Translations under genes and position numbers: made by a program | Notes under the pieces: generated by a model | Told to the model about the DNA's origin: nothing | Database searches by the model: none | What the model saw: the letters and a program-made list of their open reading frames with translations, nothing else | Source of the DNA: JAXLXE01 sp046328115 | GTDB lineage: Bacteria; Chloroflexota; UBA6077; JACCZL01 | DNA: 64,000 bases | Assembly (NCBI GenBank): GCA_046328115.1 | Contig: JAXLXE010000005.1 | Coordinates: 186,001-250,000, forward strand | Direction: 5' to 3' | In this document: piece after piece, positions 42,921-51,113 of the stretch | How positions within the stretch are numbered: position 1 is the first letter of the stretch | How the letters are laid out: every line of letters starts with the position of its first letter

Positions 42921-44591
42921 ATGGCCCGTAAGCTCCGCCTCTGGTCCGGCCTGGTGCTGTTCATCTTCGTGGGGACACACCAGATCAATCATGCCCTGGG
43001 CATCATCTCATTGGAGACGCTGGAGGCAGGCCGCCTGGTGTTTCTGGCCTTCTGGCGCAGCCCGGTGGGGACCGCGCTGCTGTACCCGGCGTTTCTGATC
43101 CACGTCAACCTGGTGCTCTGGGCGCTGTACCAGCGCCGCTACCTGCGCATGCCAAAGATGGAAGTCTTCCGCCTGATCCTCGGCCTGGTGATGCCGCTGG
43201 TGCTGACGCCGCACATCTTTGGCACCCGGGTGGTGAACCTGGTCTTCGGCGTGGAGGACAGCTACACGTACGTGGTGGGCGGCATGGCTGTTGACCACCT
43301 GGATAGCGCCATCCTCCAAAACGTGTTGCTGCTGGTAGCCTGGACGCACGGCTGCCTGGGCATCCACTGGTGGCTTCGGCTCAAGCCCTGGTACCCGGCG
43401 GCACTGCCCTGGCTGCGCGCCGGGGCCCTGCTGCTGCCAACCTTTGCGATTCTGGGCTTCGTGGACGCGGGAAAGAAGCTGCGTGAGCTAGCAGCCCAGC
43501 CGGGATTCCACGCCATCATGATCCCGCCGGAGAGCCTGGGGCCGAACGACGCCGTGCTGGGATGGTCGGGGATGGCAACGGGGCTGTTCCTGGTCAGCGT
43601 GCTGGCGGTTTTCGTGGGGCGGTGGCTGCGAGCGCGCATTGCGCAACGGCGGGGCAGCGTGCGCTTGCGGTACCCAACTGGCCAGATCGCCACGGTGCCG
43701 GTTGGCGCCACGGTGCTGGAGGCCAGCCGATCCGTGGGGATCCCCCACGCGTCGCTGTGTGGCGGGCGCGGCCGCTGCTCCACCTGCCGGACGCGGGTAG
43801 GCGTGGGAGCGCTACGGCTCCCCCCGCCGGCCCCGGAGGAGCAACGCGTGCTCCAGCGCGTGGCGGCACCGCCAAACGTTAGACTCGCTTGCCAGCTCCG
43901 GCCCACGAACGACCTGGACGTGTACCCGCTCCTGCCGGCTACCGCCCAGCCCGCTGAGGGCTTCCTACGCCCACCGCATACCACGGGGACGGAGCGGGAG
44001 ATCGCCATCCTCTTCGCGGACATCCGCTCCTTCACCACGTTCTCAGAGCGCCGGTTTCCCTACGACGTGGTGTTCATGCTGAATCAGTACTTCGCGGCGA
44101 TGGGCGAGGCAATCGGGCGGGCAGGCGGCCACCTGGACAAGTTCATCGGCGATGGCGTGATGGCGCTCTTCGGCGTGGGCACCGACGCGCGCACGGGCTG
44201 CCTCCAGGCACTGGAGGCGGCAGTGAACATGTCGCATGCGCTGGACGCCCTGAACCGAACGCTGGAGCAAGACCTGACCGAGCCGTTGCGGATCGGCATT
44301 GGCATCCACATTGGCCCGGCCATCGTGGGCGAGATGGGCTACCGCCCGGCGTTCTCGCTGACGGCGATTGGCGACGCGGTCAACACGGCGAGCCGACTGG
44401 AGTCCATGAACAAGCAGTTTCACAGCCAGCTCATCGTCTCTGATGACGTGGGGACCACGGCCGGCGTGGACCTGAGCGGGTTCTCCAGCCACACGCTGGA
44501 AGTACGCGGACGGAGCGAGCCGCTACCGGTGCGGGTGATCGCCAACGCCACGGAGCTGGAGCGGCTGCTGACCGTGGCCCCGGGCGCCTGA
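42921..44591 (+). CDS. adenylate cyclase with haem-type membrane anchor and [2Fe-2S] domain
   Basis: A 556-residue signalling enzyme. Residues 1-220 are about six hydrophobic helices with several His (HQINHAL, WTHGCLGIHWW) resembling the haem-b anchor of succinate dehydrogenase. A [2Fe-2S] ferredoxin domain follows (about 245-340) with Cys280, Cys286, Cys289 and Cys324 in an adrenodoxin-like CX5CX2C pattern. The class III cyclase domain has metal Asp367 and Asp411, Lys407 and Asp485 for adenine, and Asn488 and Arg492 for the transition state, so cAMP is the likely product. Redox state could gate the cyclase. A TAGGAT hexamer ends ten bases before the ATG. Confidence 0.9.
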   Translation: MARKLRLWSGLVLFIFVGTHQINHALGIISLETLEAGRLVFLAFWRSPVGTALLYPAFLIHVNLVLWALYQRRYLRMPKMEVFRLILGLVMPLVLTPHIFGTRVVNLVFGVEDSYTYVVGGMAVDHLDSAILQNVLLLVAWTHGCLGIHWWLRLKPWYPAALPWLRAGALLLPTFAILGFVDAGKKLRELAAQPGFHAIMIPPESLGPNDAVLGWSGMATGLFLVSVLAVFVGRWLRARIAQRRGSVRLRYPTGQIATVPVGATVLEASRSVGIPHASLCGGRGRCSTCRTRVGVGALRLPPPAPEEQRVLQRVAAPPNVRLACQLRPTNDLDVYPLLPATAQPAEGFLRPPHTTGTEREIAILFADIRSFTTFSERRFPYDVVFMLNQYFAAMGEAIGRAGGHLDKFIGDGVMALFGVGTDARTGCLQALEAAVNMSHALDALNRTLEQDLTEPLRIGIGIHIGPAIVGEMGYRPAFSLTAIGDAVNTASRLESMNKQFHSQLIVSDDVGTTAGVDLSGFSSHTLEVRGRSEPLPVRVIANATELERLLTVAPGA

Positions 44592-44635
44592 CTCGTCCAC
44601 GTATCATTCGCGCGGGCGTGTTGCGGAGGAGATCC

Positions 44636-45478
44636 ATGAAATTCGGCGTGCTGATGTTCCCGACTGACTACGGGATGAGCGTGGTTGACCTGGGTAAAGA
44701 AACGGAGCAGCTTGGGTTTGACTCGCTATTCTTGCCCGAACACACCCACATCCCGACGAGCCGGATCAGCCCGTGGCCAGGTGGCCCGGTCCTGCCGGAC
44801 GAATACTCCCACACGGTGGACCTCTTCGTGGCGCTGGGCGCGGTGGCCGCCGTGACCTCCACGCTGCTGCTGGGCACGGGGATCTGCCTGGTGGTGGAGC
44901 GGGACCCGATCGTCCTGGCCAAGGAAGTGGCGAGCCTGGATCACATCTCCAAGGGGCGTGTGCTGTTTGGCATCGGCGCCGGGTGGAACCGTGAGGAGAT
45001 GGCAAACCACGGGACCGAACCGCGCACGCGGTTCCGCCTGATGCGCGAGCGCATTGAAGCCATGAAGGCGATCTGGGCGTCGGACGCGGCCGAGTACCAC
45101 GGCGAGTTTGTGGACTTTGACCCAGTCTGGTCCTGGCCCAAACCAGTCCAGAAGCCACACCCGCCGATCCTGCTGGGCAATGACGGACCCACCGCGCTTG
45201 ACCGCGTGCTGGACTACTGCGACGGCTGGCTCCCGATCCCCGGCCGATCGGAGAAGTCGCTGGAAGCCAGGATCGCTGAGCTAAACGAGCGCGCAAAGGC
45301 CCAGGGGCGGGGACCCGTTCCGGTGACGGTGTTCGGCGCCCCGCGGGACGTGGCGCAGATCTCCGCCTGGGAGAAGGCCGGCGTGGAGCGCGTGCTATTC
45401 CGCCTGCCCTCGGACGGCGCGGATGCCACCCGCCCGGTGCTCAAGGAATGCGCCGAGTTGATGCGAGCGTACCGCTAA
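44636..45478 (+). CDS. LLM-class F420-dependent oxidoreductase
   Basis: A 280-residue luciferase-fold oxidoreductase. Recognisable stretches are MKFGVLMFPTDYG at the start, LFLPEHTHIPTS (about 32-43), LGTGICLVVERDP (about 80-92) and GRVLFGIGAGWNREEM (about 104-119), which match F420-dependent LLM members more than the 706-1887 protein. GGAGGAG precedes the ATG at 44636 by about four bases; a TTG at 44618 is less likely. A TATCAT hexamer at 44602-44607 could be its -10 box. Five bases after the stop comes the DHH gene, so they probably share a transcript. The substrate is unknown. Confidence 0.92.
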   Translation: MKFGVLMFPTDYGMSVVDLGKETEQLGFDSLFLPEHTHIPTSRISPWPGGPVLPDEYSHTVDLFVALGAVAAVTSTLLLGTGICLVVERDPIVLAKEVASLDHISKGRVLFGIGAGWNREEMANHGTEPRTRFRLMRERIEAMKAIWASDAAEYHGEFVDFDPVWSWPKPVQKPHPPILLGNDGPTALDRVLDYCDGWLPIPGRSEKSLEARIAELNERAKAQGRGPVPVTVFGAPRDVAQISAWEKAGVERVLFRLPSDGADATRPVLKECAELMRAYR

Positions 45479-45483
45479 CCCGC

Positions 45484-46284
45484 ATGCCACCACGTCCAAC
45501 GCACGTCCTCTACCACGGCAACTGTCCGGACGGATTTGGCGGCGCCTGGTCAGTCCGAAAGGCGCTGGGAGACGCGGTCCAGTACATCCCCGTGGAGCAC
45601 GGCGCGCCGCCACCCGCGCTGCCGGCAAACGCCGCCGTGGTCCTGATAGATTTTGCGTACCGCCGCGACGTGATGCTGGAGATGCGCACGGCGGTGGCCA
45701 GCTTGCTGGTGCTGGATCACCACAAGACGGCGGAAGCTGACCTCGCAGGTCTGGACTTTGCCATCTTTGACATGGACCGCAGCGGAGCGCGGATTGCCTG
45801 GGACCACTTCCACCCCGGCGTGACCCCACCGGCGCTGATCCTGCACGTGGAAGACCGCGACCTGTGGCGGCACGCGCTGCCGCGGACGCGCGAGATCAGC
45901 GCGGCGCTGGCCTCCTACCCGTTTGACTTTCGCGTTTGGGACGGGCTGGACGTGGATTCGCTGGCGGCGGAGGGCAGCGCCATCCTGCGGTTCAAGGACC
46001 AGACGGTGCAATCCATCCTGAACTTCGCGCGGATGGGGACGGTGGGCGGCCACAACGTGCCTATCGTGAATGCCAGCACGCACCTCTCAGACATCGGCGC
46101 CGCGCTGCTCGCCCGGTACCCGGACGCGCCGTTCGTTGCCGCGTACCACGATGACGCCGCGGGCCGACGTCGCTGGTCGCTGCGCTCTCGGGAGGGGTTT
46201 GACGTGGGCGATCTGGCCCGGTCACTTGGCGGGGGCGGGCACGCTCGGGCGTCGGGCTTCAGCGAAGACCCGCCCGCGAGGTAG
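45484..46284 (+). CDS. DHH-family phosphoesterase
   Basis: A 266-residue phosphoesterase of the DHH/DHHA1 family (NrnA- and RecJ-related), which hydrolyses short oligonucleotides or phosphoanhydrides. Motifs in order: HGNCPDG with Asp16, LIDFAY with Asp56, LDHHK with Asp78-His79-His80, and EDRDLW near 120 for metals, then GGGGHARASGF in the DHHA1 part. All appear complete. The ATG at 45484 is five bases after the preceding stop; an overlapping start at 45448 is possible, and neither has a strong Shine-Dalgarno. It converges with the ALAS gene 13 bases away. Confidence 0.92.
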   Translation: MPPRPTHVLYHGNCPDGFGGAWSVRKALGDAVQYIPVEHGAPPPALPANAAVVLIDFAYRRDVMLEMRTAVASLLVLDHHKTAEADLAGLDFAIFDMDRSGARIAWDHFHPGVTPPALILHVEDRDLWRHALPRTREISAALASYPFDFRVWDGLDVDSLAAEGSAILRFKDQTVQSILNFARMGTVGGHNVPIVNASTHLSDIGAALLARYPDAPFVAAYHDDAAGRRRWSLRSREGFDVGDLARSLGGGGHARASGFSEDPPAR

Positions 46285-46297
46285 CCGGTCCGCGAAA

Positions 46298-47536
46298 TCA
46301 GCGAGCGGCGGCGACGGCCAGCGGACGCGGCGCCGTCACGGCCTCCGGCCAGACCGCTATCAGCGCGTCCACGAGCGCCTCGATCAACTCTGGCGTGTGG
46401 CCTGGGCCCGGCGTGAAGCGCAGCCGCTCCGTCCCGCGTGGCACGGTGGGATAGTTGATCGGCTGCACGTAGATGCCGTGGTTCTCCAGGAGCGCATCGC
46501 TGATGCTCCTGGTCTTCACCGGGTCTCCGACCAGCAAGGGGACGATGTGCGTCTCGGTGGGCATCACGGGGAGTCCAACGTCTGTGAGATGGCGCTTCAA
46601 GGTGGCGGCTGCTGCTTGTTGGGCGCCTCGCTCAGCATCTGACCGCTTCAAGTGGCGCACGCTAGCCAGCGCACCGGCTACGAGCACCGGCGCGAGAGAG
46701 GTGGTGAAGATGAAGCCGGGCGCATAGCTACGGATGACGTCCACCAGGGTCCGGTCCGCCGCGATGTAGCCGCCCATGACGCCGAATGCTTTGCCGAGCG
46801 TCCCCTCGATGATGGTGAGGCGCTGGGCCACGCCATCACGCTCCGTGATGCCTCCGCCCCGCGGGCCGTACATCCCAACCGCGTGGACCTCGTCCACGTA
46901 GGTGAGCGCGTTGAATTCGTCCGCGAGATCACAGATGGCGCCGATTGGAGCGACGTCTCCATCCATGGAGTACACGCTCTCGAAGGCGATGAGCTTGGGA
47001 ACCGCCGGGTCCGCGGACTGGAGGAGTGCTCGCAGATGGGCCACGTCGTTGTGGCGGAAGATAACCTTCTGGCAGCCGGAGCCCCGGATGCCAGCGATCA
47101 TGCTGGCGTGGTTCAGCGCGTCTGAGAAGATGACGCAACCGGGCAGCAGGCGGGCCAGGGTCGCCAGGGTGGCCTCGTTGGAAATGTAGCCGGAGGTGAA
47201 CAGGAGCGCGGCCTCTTTTCCGTGAAGATCCGCGAGCTCCGCCTCTAGCTCCAGGTGATACCTGGTGTTGCCGCCGATGTTGCGGGTTCCGCCGGACCCC
47301 GCGCCAACGTCGTGCAGCGCCGCCTCCATGGCGGCGATGACCTGGGGGTGCTGGCCCATGCCCAGGTAGTCGTTTGAGCACCAGACGGTGACCGGCCTGG
47401 GCTCACCGTCCGGGCCAAAGCAGCGCGCGCGAGGATATGCGCCACGGTCCCGCAGGACGTTGGCAAAGACGCGGTACCGCCCCTCCGCGTGGAGGCGGTC
47501 TATCGCGTCCTGGAACAGTCGCTGATACTGGATCAT
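46298..47536 (-). CDS. hemA: 5-aminolevulinate synthase
   Basis: A 412-residue PLP enzyme that condenses glycine with succinyl-CoA to form 5-aminolevulinate, the first step of tetrapyrrole synthesis by the Shemin pathway. It shows WCSNDYLGMGQHP near residue 51, GAGSGGTRNIGGNTRYHLEL, split here for length, near 80-98, and VDEVHAVGMYG, with the PLP lysine Lys249 in GTLGKAFG. This wording is that of ALAS, not of the related KBL or BioF enzymes. The length is normal for bacterial ALAS. No other haem gene is adjacent. The gene lies downstream of the GGDEF-EAL gene on the same strand after a 198-base gap. Confidence 0.95.
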   Translation of the reverse strand: MIQYQRLFQDAIDRLHAEGRYRVFANVLRDRGAYPRARCFGPDGEPRPVTVWCSNDYLGMGQHPQVIAAMEAALHDVGAGSGGTRNIGGNTRYHLELEAELADLHGKEAALLFTSGYISNEATLATLARLLPGCVIFSDALNHASMIAGIRGSGCQKVIFRHNDVAHLRALLQSADPAVPKLIAFESVYSMDGDVAPIGAICDLADEFNALTYVDEVHAVGMYGPRGGGITERDGVAQRLTIIEGTLGKAFGVMGGYIAADRTLVDVIRSYAPGFIFTTSLAPVLVAGALASVRHLKRSDAERGAQQAAAATLKRHLTDVGLPVMPTETHIVPLLVGDPVKTRSISDALLENHGIYVQPINYPTVPRGTERLRFTPGPGHTPELIEALVDALIAVWPEAVTAPRPLAVAAAR

Positions 47537-47734
47537 GAGCCGGACTCCACGTGGAGATCAGCGAAGCCCGCGGTCCTAGCACCGTCATAACCCACGGCAC
47601 TGTGCTGACCGCTGGACTCGACCATCTTCCCCGCCCCTCGCCAACGGGATCAACCCGTGTGGGCGCTCCACATGATGCTCGACGCTTCCCGCGCTGTCAC
47701 GGCTATTGTACTCGCCGCCGCGAATCGACCGAGT

Positions 47735-50137
47735 CTAGGCCGCCGGCGGCGCGGCTGTTCTGACTGCGTCCGCCGCCTCACGTGGGAGCGGGCGGGTGCT
47801 GGCAAGGAGGGCCTCAACCTCCAGCGAAGGGATCGGCCGAGCATAGTAGTAGCCCTGACCCTGCTGGCAGCCTAGCTCACGCAGACGATCAGCCTGACTG
47901 GGTGTCTCGATGCCCTCACCAGTAACGGCAAGCGAGAGCGACTTTGCCAGCTCGATGACATTCCTGACGATGGCCGTGCTGTCACCGTCGCGGTCGAGAC
48001 CGTCTACGAAGGTACGATCGATCTTGAGGATGTCCAGCGGGAACCGCTTCAGGTACGCGAGTGAGGAGTAGCCAGTTCCGAAATCATCGATGGCGAGTTT
48101 GATGCCCAGGGCGCGCAGTCGCTCAAAGGTGCTGATGGTGGCATCGACGTCCCGCATCAGGACAGACTCGGTGAGCTCTAGCTTCAAACACTCAGCCGGC
48201 AGGCCGGTCTCAGCCAGGATCTCCGTGATCTCCTCGACGAGGCGGACGTTTTGAAGCTGCCGCCCGGAGAGGTTCACGCTTACGGTCTCCAGAGCACTCC
48301 CGGGATGCGCGTCCCTCCAGGCACGCAGTTGCTGACACGCCTCTCGGAGGACCCACCGGCCCAGCGGAAGCACCAGACCGGTCTCCTCGGCGATGGGGAT
48401 GAACTTGAGCGGCGGGACCAGGCCAAAGCGCGGGTGCTGCCAGCGTACGAGCGCCTCCACCTCCCGCATCATTCCGCTATCCAGGTCCACTATGGGTTGG
48501 TAGTGAAGTCTGAGCTGGCCGGTCTCGATGGCTCGGCGGAGCTCATTCTCCACCTCCATGCGCTCCATGGCGTCCACGCCCATCTCTGGACTGAAGACCA
48601 CGAAGCCATTCTTGCCCGCTGACTTGGCGCGGTACATGGCAAGATCGGCGTCACGGAGCAGGGGGCCGGCCTCCAGCTCACTGGCGCGGCTTACCGCGAT
48701 GCCAATGCTGGTGGAGGCAAAAGTCTCCCTTCCCTGGACCAGGAGCGGAGTGGCGAGGACCGCGGCGATGCGGCGCGCGATGAGCTCGGCCGTCTCCCGT
48801 GCATTCTCAACCGAATCCAGGTCATCCACCAGCACGGTGAATTCGTCACCGCCGATTCGGGCCAGGGTGTCATCCTCGCGGATACACCCCTGGAGGCGGC
48901 GAGCGAGCGCAACGAGCAGCTCATCGCCAGCCTCGTGCCCAAGACTGTCATTGATCACCTTAAAATTATCCAGGTCCAGGAACATGGCAGCTACGTAGCC
49001 ATGTCGCCGCGCGGCGCGGCCAAGGGCGCGCTCGAGACGATCCATGAACAGCGCCCGGTTTGGTAGCCCGGTCAGGGCATCAAAGAACGCCCGACGCTCC
49101 AGCTCCGAACGCTGGGCATCCAGCTCTGTGGCAAGGTGGTTGATGGAGCCGGAGAGTCGATTGAGCTCACGCACCCGGGTGGCGGCCACGCGCTGGTCGT
49201 AGTCGCCACGGGTGATAGCGTCTGCCACCCGGGCCATCGTGGCCACTGGCGTGGCAATCATGCGGGTCTGCCACGCAGCAACGACAAGCATGCCACCCGT
49301 AAGCAGCAGGCCAACCGCACCGAGCACCATGGCGCGCAGGGAGGCAGCGCGTACCAGATCGTGCACGGAGACGAACGCGACAAGCGTTCCCTCCTGGTCC
49401 AGATCGCGGCGAACTCCCACGCGGGCCAGAGACTCCAGCCCATCGTCCAGAACGTCCAGTGTGTCACTGCCGGGGCTCCACGCAGAGAGCACCGCCAGGA
49501 GCTCCGGGTCCTGATCGCTGGACGCCGCGAGCCCATCGTCGGAATACACGGCCAGGCCGATGCCCTCCGTGCTGAAGGCGGCAGCGAGGTCGGCACCGCC
49601 GAAGTCGCGGCCAACAGCAAGGGTTCCGACGATGCCAGACGGGCCCTTGACGGGGACGATCGCGCCGACCTGGAGGCCCTCCGAGGTGGCCACCGCCCAG
49701 GAGGCGGACAGGCCAGCCTGTGCATTCTGGACGTACTCCTCATCCCCCTCTCCGGCCTCCGCGCCAAGCCGCAAGATGGTCCGGCCGGCCGCGTCCTTCA
49801 CTTCTATGAAGCCCAGCTCCAGCCGAGCCTTCAGCGGGACGAGCAAGCGGGCGAGGCCCGTCACGTTTCGGATCTCCACGAGGGTTGGGAGGTCACGCTC
49901 TTCGGCAATATTTCTAGCGGCCAGGACCTTGGCGCGCTGGCGCTCGGAGAGCAGCCGAGACACACCCTCCAGCAGCGTGGCAGCCCGCTGGCTCACAAGC
50001 TCACGGGTCTGCACGCGCGCCGCGTATTCCTCGATAGCCGCGATGCCCGTGATGCCTAGGAAGACAAGACCGAGCACCGGCAGCAGCAGGTGCAGCTTGA
50101 GCCCCCGCTCGGCGCGCAGAAGACTAGACGGGCGCAT
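47735..50137 (-). CDS. HAMP-GGDEF-EAL c-di-GMP signalling protein with large sensor
   Basis: An 800-residue membrane protein. The N-terminal helix (about 12-35) and a second helix (about 275-297) bracket a 240-residue extracytoplasmic sensor of CHASE or dCACHE type. A HAMP linker follows (about 297-350), then a GGDEF domain with an intact GGDEF from Gly429 and an RxxD inhibitory motif (REDD, five residues upstream), and an EAL domain with the EAL signature at Glu561, LKLELTES, IDDFGTGYSS and GEGIET. Both activities could be live. The ATG at 50137 overlaps the lipoprotein gene's last 14 bases, suggesting that the ligand of that protein is read out here. Confidence 0.93.
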   Translation of the reverse strand: MRPSSLLRAERGLKLHLLLPVLGLVFLGITGIAAIEEYAARVQTRELVSQRAATLLEGVSRLLSERQRAKVLAARNIAEERDLPTLVEIRNVTGLARLLVPLKARLELGFIEVKDAAGRTILRLGAEAGEGDEEYVQNAQAGLSASWAVATSEGLQVGAIVPVKGPSGIVGTLAVGRDFGGADLAAAFSTEGIGLAVYSDDGLAASSDQDPELLAVLSAWSPGSDTLDVLDDGLESLARVGVRRDLDQEGTLVAFVSVHDLVRAASLRAMVLGAVGLLLTGGMLVVAAWQTRMIATPVATMARVADAITRGDYDQRVAATRVRELNRLSGSINHLATELDAQRSELERRAFFDALTGLPNRALFMDRLERALGRAARRHGYVAAMFLDLDNFKVINDSLGHEAGDELLVALARRLQGCIREDDTLARIGGDEFTVLVDDLDSVENARETAELIARRIAAVLATPLLVQGRETFASTSIGIAVSRASELEAGPLLRDADLAMYRAKSAGKNGFVVFSPEMGVDAMERMEVENELRRAIETGQLRLHYQPIVDLDSGMMREVEALVRWQHPRFGLVPPLKFIPIAEETGLVLPLGRWVLREACQQLRAWRDAHPGSALETVSVNLSGRQLQNVRLVEEITEILAETGLPAECLKLELTESVLMRDVDATISTFERLRALGIKLAIDDFGTGYSSLAYLKRFPLDILKIDRTFVDGLDRDGDSTAIVRNVIELAKSLSLAVTGEGIETPSQADRLRELGCQQGQGYYYARPIPSLEVEALLASTRPLPREAADAVRTAAPPAA

Positions 50138-50981
50138 ATCCCAGCTTTTCCAGGACCCCAGCGCCCCAGTTGCCACACGCTGCGGCAGCGAAGGCGTGGA
50201 GCGCCGGCGGCGCGTCGCCACGGACCACAAGTCCAAACGTCAAGTTCCACGGGTAGGTGCCGTTACCAACGGTGGACGAGGACGGCACGACGCCATCGAT
50301 AGCGATAACGCGGTCGGTGCGAACGTTTGCCACTTTGAGGCCACCAAAGGTGGCGTAGCCAAGTGCGCCGGGAGTGTCCCGCAGAGCGGACATCATCTCA
50401 TCCGCCGAGGTGAGGACGGTGGTCGTGGCGCCGATCGGGCGGCCGGCGAGAAGGGGCAGCAGCACCAGCTTCCGCATAGACTCGTCTTCATCGCGATCCA
50501 GCACGATGACGGGCTCATCTGGTCCGCCAAGCTGGCTCCAGCTCGTGGCATCTCCGCCAAAAATGGCCTGGATCTGCGCGCGGGACAGCCCGGCAACGGG
50601 GGCGCTGGGGGTGGCGACGAATGCAACGGCATCCTTCGCGTAGGCGGTGTAGCTGAGGGGTTTCGCCGCTTCCTCGGGTGACAGCGGCCGATTCACCACG
50701 GCGATGTCCAAGGTGCCTTCAGCCACACCCCGGATCGCACCGCCGGAGTTGGTTCCGCGCTCGAATCGGAAGGCGACCTCCGGGTGCTGGACCGCGTAGG
50801 CCTCTGCCAGCGCCCTGGCGCTGGGCAGCGCGCCGCCGGAGCCGGAGACGCTGAACGTGTGCGCCGGAGCAGCGGGTTTTGCCGGGGTACGCGTGGTGCT
50901 AGATGACCAGGAACAACCCGCGAGAAACAGCGCCGCTCCGCCGACGAACAGGCGGCGGCTGCGCCTGGATGCACCGTTCAT
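50124..50981 (-). CDS. Tat-type lipoprotein, PstS-like solute-binding protein
   Basis: A 285-residue substrate-binding protein. The N-terminus reads MNGASRRSRRLFVGG with the twin-arginine motif SRRLFV, then a lipobox ending LAGC with Cys23, so it should be exported folded by Tat and lipid-anchored. The mature domain has VSGSGGALPSA near 48, RFERGTNSGGAIRGV near 80 and DIAVVNRPLSPEE near 100, the layout of PstS-like phosphate binders. No PstA, PstB or PstC genes are adjacent. GAGG lies about ten bases before the ATG; a longer frame from 51227 crosses the divergent region and is rejected. The gene overlaps the GGDEF-EAL gene by 14 bases. Confidence 0.87.
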   Translation of the reverse strand: MNGASRRSRRLFVGGAALFLAGCSWSSSTTRTPAKPAAPAHTFSVSGSGGALPSARALAEAYAVQHPEVAFRFERGTNSGGAIRGVAEGTLDIAVVNRPLSPEEAAKPLSYTAYAKDAVAFVATPSAPVAGLSRAQIQAIFGGDATSWSQLGGPDEPVIVLDRDEDESMRKLVLLPLLAGRPIGATTTVLTSADEMMSALRDTPGALGYATFGGLKVANVRTDRVIAIDGVVPSSSTVGNGTYPWNLTFGLVVRGDAPPALHAFAAAACGNWGAGVLEKLGYAPV

Positions 50982-51113
50982 ATACTCTGCCTCGATTCGG
51001 TGGCTGTCACCCCCCGATGCGATTAACGCAAGCGATCCCCCGGCCGTCCCGGCCTCCGTTGGAACATGCGGCATACAGGTCAAGCGACCGGGAGACGCGA
51101 GGGAACGAGACGA

